A stretch of DNA of 64,000 nucleotides from Cercis canadensis (GCA_003255065.1 QAOA01000942.1:1-64000); one strand, 5' to 3'. Numbered from the stretch's first letter, positions 1-11,944 are shown. Notes: generated by a model from the sequence alone, not told the origin. Numbers and translations: made by a program.

Positions 1-539
1 TGCCTTAAAATAGAGGCTAATATGCTTGTAGCAAACTAAAATTATGCTTAAGACACACACAAACATGCCGGTAAATATAGTAACAAAGAGTAAATACTTA
101 TCAATATATTAAAATTCAGAATAGCCATAAAGTGTAAAAATGAAAACAATAGAAAATTAATGAATTATTATCACCTAAACAAAATTGATATGCGCAGGAT
201 AAATCAAAGTCTTGAATCTTCTAGTATTACATTTATAGGTACATATTATAGAGCATAAGACTTTTTGATCTAGGAATCCTAATTAAATTAAGCTTCTGAG
301 ATTAGTTTTCTACAACTATTTTTTATTCAAATATATATTACGAAGAAAATAATTTACTGCTATCTACCTTAGAACAATGCCCCCAAAACCATTACTCACT
401 TGCCAAGTCTTCCATAAAGCCCCAAATCAGTTTTAACAAAAATCCACAAGAGCATCACCAATTTTGATAACAAAATCCGGCCATAAAGCCCTAAAAATTA
501 TGTAAGCAAGAGCTTTGTTAATCTTCGACAAGATCTTGT
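1..539. other. AT-rich sequence, no gene seen
   Basis: No coding region could be supported. The last ~100 bases may be a badly decayed upstream part of the PPR remnant that follows, because short stretches look like PPR codons in changing frames. Nothing else was recognised. Confidence 0.4.
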
Positions 540-3500
540 TAATTATTACAGCTCTTGTGGATATGAATGTGAAAGTGTGGAAACGAAGAGAAGGCATCAA
601 AATTGTTTCAAGAGATGCATGAACTAAATCTAATCTCATATTGTTCAATGATATAAGGTTTGTCAATTCATGGGCGTGGAATTGAGGCCCTAAGCCTCTT
701 TAACAACATGTTGATGAATGGAATAACTCCAGACGAGGCAGCCTTCACAATCATCCTAACAACTTGTAGTCATGCTGGGCTTGTTGATGAGGGTTGGCAC
801 TACCTCGATTCCATGAAGCATGAATTCAGCATTTTTCCTACTCCTAGTCACTCTGCCTGTATGGTTGATCTTCTAAGTCGATCACGGCAATTAAGTGCTA
901 CTTACGAACTTCTAAAATCAATGCATGTGGAGCCTTATGCAGGTGCCTTCAGGGGTGTACTTCTTGGGGCTTGTAAGTTATGCAATGATTTGGTCATAGG
1001 AGAGATTGTTCCTAATCGACTTTTTGAACTTGACCCTCAAAATCCTGCTAATTGTTGCAACACCCTCTTTCGAGAGTGCGAGGATGCGAGGCCACTGGGC
1101 GAAAAGAAGAAGTGTAAAAGTGTAGGTTTTGAGCTTATTACTTAAAAAATTATTGAAGAAAATTAATGGCGTGGCTACCAATTAATTTAAGGCATAATTG
1201 GATACCTATAAAAAAGTTTGGTTTACGTTATCAGAGTTTGGTAAGAGAGTTGATTATGTGTAGGGAAGATGTTAGCACCCTACGACACCCGTTCTAGCAA
1301 ACGGTTACCAATTTAATTTTATGTCATCTAAAAAAATTGTTGAATGAAATCAGTCATTAAATTATATTTTAAAATAGATTAATGTGTTATTAAGCCCCGC
1401 CAGCCTTCTGGAAAAACCTAAAAAGATGCCTAAAGATTATTGGTAGAGACAATGATTGTCATTACAATCCTCTCCCAATTTATTCCGTCATAGGCAATGT
1501 TTTAACATTTTAAAAACTAAAATGATAACTGCAAAATGCACGAAAATGCAATTTATTATGCTTATTAAAAGAAACGAATTTGAGATTTGTGGCAAAAGAT
1601 TTTGATCGAAGATCTTTCTTTAAGTCCACCGGTATATCTGGAAAGACTAAAGTGACACTCCTCACCTCCGGAATGTCAAGGAATTATTGTCATCACAACT
1701 ATCCTTAACTATTCTCTCGTCGGTAATCTTATTCCAGCATGAACAGAAATAATGATAAAATGATATAAAATGCAACGTAAAATGTCAAAATATAATAATT
1801 AAAATAATCAAAGCAATATTGGGAATTTCATTAGTCACTCCAGTACCTCTGACATAACCAATAAATTATCTCTCACCTCAAGAAAATTAAGAGAGATTGT
1901 CAGCACAATTCTTTCCCAACTTAATTCGTTGTCGGGCTTTTATTTTATTTACAAAACAAAACTAAGTACAAGAATGAACATGATTAAATAAATTAAAAAC
2001 AAAAATGATGAAATGTAAAGAATAAATTAAAAATTATGAAATGAACAAATAAATTAAAATTCCCCATAAACATAACAAGAATATTTAATAAGCAAGTTCA
2101 AAATAAAATAGCCTAAACTAAATACATAAAGCACTATAGCCAAAAAATAGACCCAATTCGGACCAAGCCTAGCCAGCACAAAAACTAAAACACAACAAGC
2201 CTAAATGAGAGGTTGGGTCCAGCATCAGCCCAAATCGAAAATATAACAAATTTGCTAATAGTCTAGCCCCAAAATAAGAACAGCCCACACATCAAAAACA
2301 ACTAAACTAAAATAACAAAATGTAACTAAAACAAAATCCAAACAAGAAGGCCCAAAACGAAATTTGAGATAACAAACAAAACCCAAGACAAAAAATAAAT
2401 GAAACCCAAACAAATAAAAGCCCAAACCAATTTAATTTAAAAACAAGAAAATGGATTAATAACCATAAAACATAAAATGTACAAAAGGAAAAGGGAAACG
2501 GGTACAAAGAAAGGGAGATGTGATGGGGGAAGAAAGGCAAGAGACAGAGGGGAATGCAAGTGGAGAAAACGCAGGGCTCCCATGGTTTTGGTTCTATTTC
2601 TCAACAAACTGTATCTAAAGGCAAGAATCTCTTCTCGATTTCTCTGAATAGCTTTATATCTCTTTTTGAAATTTTGTTTCCCTCTCTAAAAAAAAAGGTT
2701 TCTCTCTCTTTAACTCCCTATTTTTTCTCTCTAAAAGGAAGAAGATGGGTATGGGGTGATTTGATTTTTGATTGGCCAAAAGGTTGGTTCTCCCTCTCTA
2801 CGGTAGTGTCTCTGTTTGGTTCTCTTAAAAAAGAAATTAGGTTTTTGCTCCTCTAGAAATTGGGAATTTTGGGATGGATGTGTTATAGTAGAGATAATAG
2901 AGATGAGAGAACAAAAAAACATACCTCCTTGAGACCCCTTTCCCCTTTTCTTCAGAGGTTTTTCTTGTTTTTCTAGAATTTCTCCTTAAAATTTTCAATG
3001 TGTGTATAGAAGAATTTGTGTCACCCTTCTATATATCAGCTCTTCCCTTTTCGTTTCAGAGTTTTTGGTTCCCTCTTTGTATCTTTGGAAGTATATCACT
3101 CCCCCTCCCCCTATGTATTATACTGTGTCTCTTTTTATAGTTGAAGAATTGTGCAAATTGCACTGATGTGAGTTTTTTTGCTTTTTGCAACTTGCACTGG
3201 CAAGTACAACGGAGCAGGGAGCGCTGAACTAAATTTGCGGAGATATGCGTGTTGTAGACATTGCTTCATGTTTCTCTTTTTTGTTTATTTTATCATTTTC
3301 ATTTTTAATAATAATAACATTTTTTTTTTGTATTTTTTGTATTTTATTATTATTGTAAGTATTTCAGCATTTTGTTTTTGTATTTGTTATTTATAAGTTG
3401 ACCATGACAAAATTGGGTATCAACACTAATTATGTGCTATTGTCCAACATGTATGCAGCAGCAGAGCGATGGATACATGTTTTTCATGTGAGGAATAAGA

Positions 3501-3560
3501 AGAGGAGAAAGGGGTACGAAAGATAGTAGGTTGCAGTCAGATTTATTCCAGAGCTGATTT
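540..3560 (+). pseudogene. PPR (PLS/E-type) protein gene remnant, split by an inserted solo LTR
   Basis: From about 660 the plus strand reads a PPR motif (residues resembling GIEALSLFNNMLMNGITPDE), then a second repeat (HAGLVDEGWHYLDSM) and the E-type tail pattern (ACMVDLLSRSRQL, FELDPQNPAN). The reading stops at 1052 where an LTR is inserted and resumes at 3431 with YVLLSNMYAAAERW, the usual continuation of an E motif. Such proteins normally bind organellar RNA for editing or processing. Upstream of 660 only frame-shifted scraps remain (540-660) and no organellar targeting peptide or array of repeats is present, so this is a 3' fragment and not a working gene. A second, shorter copy lies at 20025-20185 next to TNL1, which ties this fragment to the local duplications. 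Confidence 0.75.
1053..3425. mobile_element. Solo LTR (2373 bp), Tat/Ogre-like Ty3/gypsy type, inside the PPR remnant
   Basis: The insertion begins TGTTGCAACA and ends ATCAACA, and is flanked by a perfect 5-bp target duplication CTAAT (1048-1052 and 3426-3430). There is no coding sequence inside, so it is an LTR left behind by recombination. The lineage guess rests on a TTAGCACCCTACGAC block near 1271, which resembles long LTRs of the Tat/Ogre group; that is from memory and tentative. A diverged relative lies in the opposite orientation at about 11945-14275. Confidence 0.75.
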
Positions 3561-3576
3561 TTCTGACACTTTATTG

Positions 3577-3790
3577 CATGACAAGGCCATGTTTGGGATT
3601 CTTGATTGGTGAAGTTGGTTGTGGAGCAAGTGACTTGATGTGGATTCTATTTTTTGAGAAAGCTTAGCATTTGCTTAGTGGATGTGAAATTAGAAATGGA
3701 GTTGAATGGATTAAAAGTGTATTCTTGCTCATTCTTACAACGTTCATGTATCAATCAACCTTTGATCTTCAGTTTGACACATATGTTTGA
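3577..3790. repeat. Paralogous spacer, left part (split by the MULE)
   Basis: This stretch matches 20168-20380 downstream of the second PPR remnant (shared blocks around CCATGTTTGGGATTCTTGAT and ACACATATGTTT). The match continues on the far side of the MULE at 11075, so the spacer was one piece before the transposon arrived. Confidence 0.75.
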
Positions 3791-4126
3791 AGGAAAAGTC
3801 CATGAAAACCCCCTGAACTATGCCCTCTGTGCGGTTTACCCCCAAAACTTCAAAAATGTAGGAAAGACTTACTTCAACTATTAAAATGTGTGATTAACCC
3901 CCAAAAGGTAGACGGACGTTCATTAATGGACGGAAATCATCACGTGCTGTGCACGTGGAGTGATTAAATGCCTAATTCTAGTTTAGAAATCAGATTAAGC
4001 AGACACGTGAGAGGCACGTGGTCACTTAAACACAGTGATCCTTCTCTCTCCCCGATTTGGCTTCTGAATTGGGGTTTTTTTGTTGAAATCCCTAGAACTG
4101 GATTGGGAATTCCATAGCTAGACTGA
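3791..4126. repeat. MULE terminal inverted repeat, left
   Basis: It pairs with 10737-11074 over about 335 bp. Subterminal features shared with smaller elements in this window include a CTGAACTATG block, an ACTTCAAAAA block and a palindromic TTAATGGACGG block. The CACGTG-containing stretch near 3942-4020 is also repeated in the other end. This end may also hold the promoter of the GRF gene that starts at 4211. Confidence 0.88.
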
Positions 4127-4210
4127 AGAAGGTGATAGACGAAGGAATTGGAGCTCGAATCTTGGGGGTTTCCATTGTCATAACATTTTTAAGCTTGTTC
4201 GAAGTGATTA

Positions 4211-4564
4211 ATGTCTTTCAACACTGTTGATATTGGAGAGACATCTGGAATTAATGGTGAAGACGTGCAAAGATGCTACTGTAATATTCAATGCCGTATG
4301 CGAATTTCTTGGACTGAGAAGAACCCAAGCAGGAGATTTTTTGGGTGTAGTAGATATGGGTTAGGTAATGCTTGTAATTACTTCTGCTGGTATGATCCAC
4401 GTGTGAGTAAGAGAGAAGAAAAACTGGTGAATTCTTTAGTGAAGAAGAACAGGAAACTTATAGAGGAGCTAAAAATGGAAAAACGCAATGTAAAGAAGTT
4501 GTGTTTGATGCTTGTAATAACATGGATAATAGGCTTTAGAATAGTGATAAAAAGGTTGATGTAG
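4211..4564 (+). CDS. GRF-type zinc-finger protein carried by the MULE (117 aa)
   Basis: The N-terminal half is a GRF zinc finger: C22 and C24 (CYC), then RRFFGC with C46, then C55, followed by NYFCWYDP, matching the usual C-x-C...RrFfgC...C...F-W-D pattern. A lysine/glutamate-rich segment at residues ~66-95 looks like a coiled coil, and residues ~97-112 are hydrophobic (LCLMLVITWIIGF), possibly a membrane anchor. This order (short N-tail, GRF finger, coil, hydrophobic tail) is that of small plant GRF proteins of the At4g04775-like kind. GRF fingers are thought to bind single-stranded DNA. The frame is intact, begins 85 bp inside the left inverted repeat boundary and runs toward the transposase. 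The function in transposition is not known; a companion role is inferred only from its position. Confidence 0.8.
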   Translation: MSFNTVDIGETSGINGEDVQRCYCNIQCRMRISWTEKNPSRRFFGCSRYGLGNACNYFCWYDPRVSKREEKLVNSLVKKNRKLIEELKMEKRNVKKLCLMLVITWIIGFRIVIKRLM

Positions 4565-4984
4565 CATTGCTGGTGTGTTTGACATTTGCTCGTGTAACAT
4601 GTTATTTATTTTAAATGTTATTATTCATGAAATTATTATGTACCTAGGTTATGAAAATGAATTGATCTGTTATTATGTACCCAGGCAATTTAAAAACACA
4701 TGTCACAAAAACCACTTAGCAGGCATGAGTTATGGCTATGAGTTATGACCAAGTATTGAATATTTGCTGGTGTATGACTATGAGTTGTGAGCAACCAATA
4801 ATTGTCAACAACTGCTGCTTTCCACAGAATTTAAATGTAACAAAATGCCTAACACAAAAGCAGCTGACATACCAAACTTGGCATAATGGTTAGTAATGGT
4901 GCTAGCATCCTGACTATGGACAACACATAGTGAAACACTTATTGAGCAGCAGCACATGGTGGACACAAGCACTATCCACCAGAC
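4565..4984. other. MULE internal noncoding sequence
   Basis: It lies downstream of the GRF gene and between the two convergent transposon genes. It probably holds the 3' UTR of the GRF gene. No motif was recognised. Confidence 0.35.
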
Positions 4985-5430
4985 CAGAAAATAAAACCAG
5001 AATTGAACAATAGAACCAAATTGCTGCACTAAAACCTGATTTCAAGTGTAAAACCAACATTTCAATTAGATCCAGAATTTGAACATAAGACCATATTTCT
5101 TTCAGCAAACCAGACTTGTTGCATAAGAGCACCAGTTCTACGAGCAAACCAGATTTATACAATAAAACCAGAAAATTTCCAGTCAAACCAAAATTCCAAC
5201 AGTAAAACCACATTTATTGCAATAACATCCAGAAATCAACAATAAAACCAGATTTGTTGCATAAGAGCACCAGTTCTGCGAGCATACCATATTTATACAA
5301 TAAAATTAGAAAATTTGTAGTCAAACCAGAATCAATGGGGTAAAAGCATAGTGGAGCAATAAGATCCAGAAATTGAAAACAAAACCAGTTCTGTGAGCAA
5401 ACCAGAACTCCACAATAAAACCAGAATAAT
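4985..5430. repeat. Degenerate AAAACCAGA tandem repeat inside the MULE
   Basis: The core AATAAAACCAGAA recurs every ~20-25 bp with drift. A higher-order duplication of ~138 bp is also visible: the block TTGTTGCATAAGAGCACCAG occurs at ~5116 and again at ~5256. The repeat sits between the 3' ends of the two convergent MULE genes. The minus-strand open frame at 4914-5213 is a by-product of the repeat. Confidence 0.75.
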
Positions 5431-5777
5431 TAATTGCAAATCTTGCATAATCATATAGAATCAACCATATAATGGCAATGTTACTGACCATATTTATATG
5501 GGCCAAAAAGAAAATACATCATGTTATATTGAATTGCAACTGGCTAAAATGAATGGCCACAAGTGGCTTACAAAGGTCTAAAAACATTGTTGAATATTAC
5601 ATATTGTGGGACCATATAGCTTGCCCAACCAAACATCCCAAAAGGCACAATACGAATGCCATTTTTCTATAAAGGCATCTCCCTGACAGCATGTGGATCA
5701 CACCTGGCATACCACATTTGCTACTGTGTTTGTCCTGCTCTTCTTTTACCCTTCCCTCTAGATTCCCCCATGTGATG

Positions 5778-7034
5778 TGTTAGCCCCACAAGTCTTTGAT
5801 CCTATTTTGATGATAACAATAATGTCTTGTGCCTTGTTATCTCTTATATGTGTTGTTTGTCTTGTTGCCATTAATCTGTGTTGTGTTTATAAGTTGTATC
5901 TAGAGCAGATTTGAAGTGAAAGCTCGGCTGACCTTGTTCTTCAGAACCAGTTCTCATTTCTATGCCCAAGCATCTCTTTGTAATGAGAGCCTCGACCCTT
6001 GCTGATGTGGACAAAGTCCTACACGGACTCCGGGCCAAAGTTTCCTTTTTTTTATATCAGACTAAGAGTACATAGAAAGCTTCCTTTTAAGTGCTCTTTG
6101 GAAAAGCCCATGTTTCAAGAAAGTTATCTACTCTCTTACACAAAGAGAGACTCTTTGGCACAAAAGGACAAAAGACTTTTTGATTGATGGAAAAAGTGTC
6201 AGCTGACTTTCTTCTTTGCCTCTTTGATAGTCCTTCACGTGGGTTCTCTTTGCCTAGAGAAGAGAAATGTTTCAAGACTTCTCCTTAGCCTTTTTGCAAA
6301 GCTCTTCACGTGCACAAGAAAACACAAGGAATCAAGAAAAGCAAGGAGACTTCCAAGGCTTCAGTAATCGATGAAATGAAGAATAGAGGAAAAGAAACTC
6401 ACGAGAAAAGAGAGAGAAGGAAGCCATTGTTAAAGAACTAAGCTCTGCATCTTCTTCTTCCCTCTCTCGGATATCTTCATGTATCAAGATCCTCATTGTT
6501 TCATATCTACTCTTTGAGAGAGTTTCTTCTTGGGGCTAAACCAAAAACACTTGGGTTTTGTATCATGGATTTCTATGGGAGAAATCCATGGGTGTGATCT
6601 CTAGAGTTAGAGAGAGTAACTTCATGGTGAGCTTAGAAAACAAAAACCATGGGAGCTAAGCTTGAAGAAGCTTGTAAAATAAACTTGGTGTAAAGCTTGG
6701 AGAAGCTTGAGAAATAACCTTGAAAGTATAGTGGAACCCCATTAACATGGGAGAAGTGGATGTAGGCATGTTAGGCCGAACCACTATAAAATCTTTGTCT
6801 AGCTCTTTCTTCCTTTATCTTTGCTTCTCTGGTTAATCCTCTGTTTCTAATGGTGCATGGTTTATAAAGTCTTTGTTTGATTATTTAAGTCTGGGATTTG
6901 TAGAAGAACTTGTTTGTAAGAACTAGTTTTCGTTAACAAGTTCTTAAGCAAATCTGCTACTTGAATCAGCTTTAATAAGCAATTTTTTAATTAATTCCTA
7001 TTCACCCCCTCTAGGAATAGATCCTGCACTCTCA
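5778..7034. mobile_element. Solo LTR (1257 bp) nested in the MULE transposase gene
   Basis: The insertion begins TGTTAGCCCCACAAG and ends CTCTCA, with a perfect 5-bp target duplication TGATG (5773-5777 and 7035-7039). It carries no coding sequence. Its family also supplies the LTR pieces at 42358, 42859, 43093 and 52995. The TTTTGATGATAACAA block near the start and the TTCACCCCCTCTAGG block near the end recall LTRs of Sirevirus-like Ty1/copia elements, a tentative placement. It is younger than the MULE. Confidence 0.85.
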
Positions 7035-9678
7035 TGATGATCATCTGTCATTGATGCTTGTCCAATGGGTGGTTGTGTCATAAAGACTCTTTCACCACTT
7101 GCTCTTGTCTGTCTTCTTGAACTTTGTGCATCAGTTGGTTGTGTAATAGCAACACTTGCTCCACTTTGTGGTTGACCTGCCCTTGAGGGATTGGCAACAC
7201 TTGATTCACTCTCAGTATTCTGGGCTCTTGAATTTTTTCTTCTTCCAATCTGGCATAAAAAAAGGAAATTCAATATAAGAAAAAATACAAGATACCTATT
7301 CAATTAGTTTTGAGCATAAGATCACTCACAGGATTCCTAATTGCAGACTTCTTCTTATATATCCTTCTATTAGGATTGACAGGTCCCTTCTAAGTGCGGG
7401 TGTTATGGTCAAATTGGCCACAGTTTCCACATTTCATCTTTGCTCCAACTCTACTCATCTTTGTAGCATTTGGGGGCTTATCAGCTTCTCTCTTTCTATT
7501 TTTTCGAGGTCTACTTGTAAGATTTCTGCCTAATAGAGGCAACACATGCTCATATTCAGCACTTAGCCATTCATCCTCACCAATTACAGGGTTAATCATA
7601 GCCCCATATGTTTTTAAGAATGTCTCTTTTGTTAAATATGAATCAATGTACATTTCTGGTTGGTGAAGTTGTGCATATATACACTTAATAGCATGTCCAC
7701 ATGGGACCCTTGTAATGTCCCAAAGCCTACATGAACACGATCTGGCCACCAAATTCACAACACTCCTCTCACCTGGCCAACTATCCACCTCAAACTTGTC
7801 ATCCCCATTCATATGACATATACAGTTAATGGCCTCTGACTTGGATCTTTCAAGTTGTGCTGCAATCCTTGGACAAATCAAACCAGTACAGCTCAACATC
7901 CCTTCTCTCTTTGCTGCAAACCTTTTCATCAACATTCTTCTAATAGTCTCCATCATTGTTATGATGGGCTTATCTCTTGCAAGCAGAACATAACTATTAA
8001 ATGTCTCTGACAGGTTGTTTTGCAATGCTCCTGACTTTGCCCTTCCACTGAATGCATGCTTTGACCATATTCTTGGACGTCTATCTACTAGGAAATTTGT
8101 TGCATGGTTATTCAGTTGGTGAAGCTTTCCCATGTGGAACTTAATGTTTGATGTTGTTGTTGACCTGGTAGCATTCCACAGACAGGTTTTGAGTGTCCAT
8201 CTTTTATACTTGAGCTTAAAATTGGCATACAAATGCTTAACACAGAATTTGTGCTCAACCCCCATCTCAGCCAACACCTCTTTTAAGCCCTATATATTGA
8301 AACAGTTAAACACATATAGACATATACGACATCTGATCTTGAAGCAAGTTTAAATAGCATATACAGTAAACATAGCTAAGTAGGACAAGTCATTACCTTT
8401 TGTTGGTCAGACATGAAGATCCAGCCATGTTCACTAGCAGCTCCAATATTAGCCATCAATAGCTCTAAGAACCACTTCCATGTCTCCTTCACCTCTGCCT
8501 CACATGCTACATATGCAATAGGAAACATGTTGTCATTTGCATCCATCCCCACAGCAGACAATAACATGCCTCTCATCCCTGCTTTAAGGAAGCATCCATC
8601 TAGATGTATGAGAGACCTACAAAATTTAAACCCTCTCTTGGCAGCATCTAAACAAACATACAGTCTTTGGAAATGCCTATTTTCCACCTTAACCTTCATT
8701 GTAGAACCTAGGTTATATAGCAAGATTGCTGCACATTACCTCTATAATAGAGCATATTGCTCATTGTGTGTGCCTTCCAACCTCTGTTTTGCAGACTTCT
8801 TGGCTTTGTACACTTTATATCTTGACACAAAGGTTGAGTAATCTCGTGCCACTAGATTTATGAAGGCCTCATTTTCCCATTTCCCCTTGTTATCTCGGAT
8901 ATGCTCCTCGTATTTTCTGGCCAACCAAGCAGAATTTGCCTTGTTATTTTTGTTTTCCCAAGCACAATCAATATGCTTCTGATTTACCCATGACTTGATT
9001 TGAAAAGTACTGGCCTCTTGGTTCTTTAAAGCATGCATCTTCCAGCCACACTTCCTCTTGCACTGAACAGTTATTCTTGTTGCCTAATTCTTCATATATA
9101 CAAAGTCAATCCCATTATCTATGCAGTACTGTTTCAAGGCATCCCTAAAAACCCTAAAGTTGTCAAACTTCATACCAACTTGGAGCCTTATTTTTTTTTT
9201 CATGTCACTACGGTGGTTAAACTCTGGGTATCTATCTCTCTTGGACTAATCACTGTCTTCCTCATTTGGGCTATATAAGACATCAGTGTGATCATAATCA
9301 CTGTGGGTCTCAGCATCATGATCCATCACAATACTGGGCCTTCGGACTTCTCCCACATTCTCACCACTTGGACCTTGGGCTCCAACCACTGGCTCTGCCT
9401 CACCACTTGGGCCTTGGGCCCCAGCCATTGTCTCTGCCTCACCACTTGGGCTAGCTTCATTCAAAGGCCCATTATATCCTTTATCCGCAAACTTCCTACT
9501 TATATCTTCCTTATTGCCACCCTTACCATTCTCACAAAATAAATCAACATTCTCTATATCACTATCAACAAAATCACATGCATCTAAATTAACTTCCTCA
9601 TCTTGACACTCAGACTCATTATCAGCCTCACCAAATAGGTCCTCATCCCCCATCTCAACATCATGGTCATTCCCTATA

Positions 9679-9905
9679 GGTTCAGCAGTTTCACTCCCCT
9701 TCTCACCAACAGTAAAAACATGAGGTTCAACTATTTCACTCCCCCTTCACCAGCAGTAAAAACATGAGGTTCAACTGTTTCAATCCCCCTTCATCAGCAG
9801 TCAAAACATTAGGTTCAATTGTTTTACTCCCCCCTCACCAGTAGTCAAAACATTAGGTTCAGCTATTTCACTTCCCCTCTCATCAGCGGTCCAATCATGA
9901 GGTTC
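9679..9905. repeat. Five ~44-45-bp tandem repeats in the transposase linker
   Basis: Five units each start with GGTTCA and contain a CACTCCCC-type core and AAAACAT. The 45-bp unit would keep frame (15 residues), but most units are 44 bp, so expansion and contraction have put the linker out of frame. A separate three-fold repeat giving PSGEAE/VVGAQG-like residues lies at ~9350-9450. Confidence 0.7.
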
Positions 9906-10736
9906 TGCTGTTAGTTTCAAGGACTCCTCATTGACTACAGCTTCGTCCACATGGTGCTCAACAAATAATTGTAACACCTTATTCATTTTGTTCCTTATGG
10001 TATTTAAAATGCATCTCACATCCTATCCTCGAACTTATACCACACAAACTCAACATTTCCATACCCTTCTTCAATTATATGCTTACTCAAATGTGTCACA
10101 GACATGTAATCAACATCAAATTGATCTACTATTTCCTTAACCCCACCTTCATATCTCATGGAGGGAAAATACCTAAGTGCCCCTCCATAATACAACTCAA
10201 ACCCAATATAATTCATGTTATAATACAAAATGAAAACATATTAGGACCACATGACAGTACCTTCGGGACCACATGACAACAACAAAAAAGCCAAAAACAT
10301 AAACAAAACTAAACATCCAAGTAAAACATTTGACTAAACCATATAGGGCACAATATTCTCACATAGTCAACCTGTTAGTAATACCAAAATAACACAAGCA
10401 GTTGGGACACAACCATATGGGACACACTATCCTCTGCAACACTTTACATGCATCTGATGTGTAATAAACACTTTGCAAAGTATAATAAACAAATTCACAA
10501 AATGTAGGCTAAATCGCAAGCATCATCAACTTGGGATTTGAAATAAACAAACATATTCAATCACACAAAAGGCGTAAACATAATAGAAAATGAAGGACGC
10601 TTTCTGTGTTCTTCTGAGTTTTGGATTACCTGGTTTAGAAACTTTGGAACCCGCGAGTTCAACAGACAAATCAAACGTCTCACAAATTCCTCTAGAGCGC
10701 AATTGAGAACACACCCAATTTCACTGGCAATGGAGT

Positions 10737-11074
10737 TCAGTCTGGTTATGGAGTTCCCAATCTAGTTCTAGGGATTTCAACCAAAAAAAAACCTCAATTA
10801 AAAAGCCAAATTGGGGAGAGAGAAGAAACACCGTGTTTAAGTGATCACGTGCCTCTCACGTGTCTGCTTAATCTTATTTCTAAACCAGAATTAGGCATTT
10901 AATCACTCCACGTGCACAGCACGTGATGATTTCCGTCCATTAATGAACCTATGTCTGCCTTTTGGGGTTTAATCGCACATTTTAATAGTTGAAGTAGATC
11001 TTTCTTACGTTTTTAAGTTTCGGGGGTAAACCGCACACAGGGCATAGTTTAGGGGGTTTTCATGGACTATTCCC
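10737..11074. repeat. MULE terminal inverted repeat, right
   Basis: It pairs with the left repeat at 3791-4126. It keeps the CACGTG-rich stretch (~10850-10925) and the palindromic TTAATGAAC block, and ends in CATGGACTATTCCC before the target duplication at 11075. The transposase promoter on the minus strand is expected here and in the ~500 bp inside it. Confidence 0.88.
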
Positions 11075-11290
11075 TATGTTTAATGCTACAACTTCATTGT
11101 CTCTTTGGATTATTTGTGCACTTTTAGTTTTGTGCATTTGTACCCAAACATATGTTATTTGATTCAAGAATGCTTCAATGTTTCATTTTATCATTTCAAG
11201 TAACGATCTTAATTTTAGTGCAACTTGATTTATTTTGAGGAAAAATTAGAGTTAAGTGATTGTCAATGGCACATTTTCTTATCTTTTATG
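11075..11290. repeat. Paralogous spacer, right part (split by the MULE)
   Basis: This continues the match to 20372-20560 (shared blocks AACTTC.TTGTCTC and GATTCAAG.ATGCTTCAATG) and also matches 16845-16970 (ATGGCACATTCTTTTATCTT-like and TTTTGCATTTTTTTTCC blocks). Three copies therefore sit next to TNL or PPR remnants, marking the repeating unit of the cluster. Confidence 0.7.
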
Positions 11291-11944
11291 TTTTGCATTT
11301 TTTTTCCTGTGAAGACTAGTTTCTCAAGTTCTTCACCAATTGCAGTCCGCAAATTTTGATTCCAGCATTACGCTTCTAAGAAAAGAATTTGCTTGGCATA
11401 GAACAAGAGGATATAGACAACCTTTACACGTCAAAAAAACAACTTCTTTACTTTTTCTTCTACCCACAATGGGTACGTGTTAAACCCTTTTCCCCTCATC
11501 TTTTAACCCATAGTACGTGCTTTAGTTCAATGTCCCTACGTCCAGCTGTCCAGTGCATGCAATAATCAAAGAGAAACTGCAACGACATTTCTGGAACTCG
11601 TCAAGAAACTTCAGGTAATGCTTCTTACTTTCTGAAATGTACAATGTTTATTAAATCAAAGATTTAATGGCAATAAGCTGAAGTTTGTCAGGGTACAATG
11701 TTTATTATATCTGAAATGTACAAGTGATGTAAAAAAATAAAAAAAGTGAGAGGATCCCTATTCTTCAGTAATTGATTGAATATATGAAGCACGCTGCATA
11801 CACGGAAGGTTTAGATAATTGTATTATGTGGGCCTATAAATGTCCCTTTCACCATTGTTGTACATGGATTATTTTTGGGATCATGGTCTTTTGAACCATA
11901 TTTTTATGTGCTCAATTGAAACATTTCAATACTACAAAATAAAG
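11291..11944. other. Intergenic; contains a block like the TNL upstream region
   Basis: Around 11758 a TTCTTCAGTAATTGA block recurs. The same block lies upstream of TNL2 (31065) and TNL3 (45652), so this may be the upstream region of a lost TNL. No coding region was recognised. Confidence 0.4.

Larger units (their letters stand above)
5721..10228 (-). pseudogene. MuDR-like MULE transposase, decayed
   Basis: Read from high to low coordinates the protein has: a plant PB1-like N-terminal domain (10228-10016); an acidic, repeat-containing linker (~9905-9246); a Mutator DNA-binding domain with CKRKCGWKMHA (~9200-9000); the MULE DDE domain with HLDGCFLKAGMRG at ~8600 and MSDQQK at ~8400; a GT-AG intron at about 8290-8396; CVKHLYANF at ~8230; a SWIM zinc finger CSC...CGHAIKC at ~7730-7690; and a CCHC knuckle CGNCGQFDHNT at ~7400. 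A basic tail then continues through a further intron to a solo LTR inserted at 5778-7034 and a probable stop at 5721-5723. In-frame stops lie near 9088 and in the 8735-8750 area, and the linker has lost frame, so the gene is dead. It normally cuts and joins the element ends in the nucleus. Confidence 0.88.
3791..11074. mobile_element. Mutator-like transposable element (MULE), 7284 bp
   Basis: The two ends are long inverted repeats of ~335 bp (3791-4126 and 10737-11074), starting AGGAAAAGTCCATG and ending CATGGACTATTCCC. They are bordered by a 9-bp target duplication, TATGTTTGA (3782-3790) and TATGTTTAA (11075-11083), one mismatch apart; 9 bp is the family rule for Mutator. The paralogous spacer at 20372-20380 carries TATGTTTAA once with no insertion, an empty site. 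Inside are a MuDR-like transposase on the minus strand, a GRF zinc-finger gene on the plus strand, and a solo LTR at 5778-7034. The transposase has in-frame stops, so this copy is not autonomous as it stands. Confidence 0.93.

Noticed and set aside
433-666. Minus-strand open frame of 77 codons
   Set aside because: It lies antisense to the decayed upstream part of the PPR remnant and resembles nothing known.
4914-5213. Minus-strand open frame of 99 codons
   Set aside because: It is produced by the AAAACCAGA tandem repeat; the translation is low-complexity hydrophobic text with no family resemblance.
7394-8841. Plus-strand open frames of 73-142 codons
   Set aside because: They are antisense shadows of the transposase catalytic and SWIM domains.
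9266-9542. Two plus-strand open frames
   Set aside because: They are antisense to the repeat-containing acidic linker of the MULE transposase and mirror its repeats.
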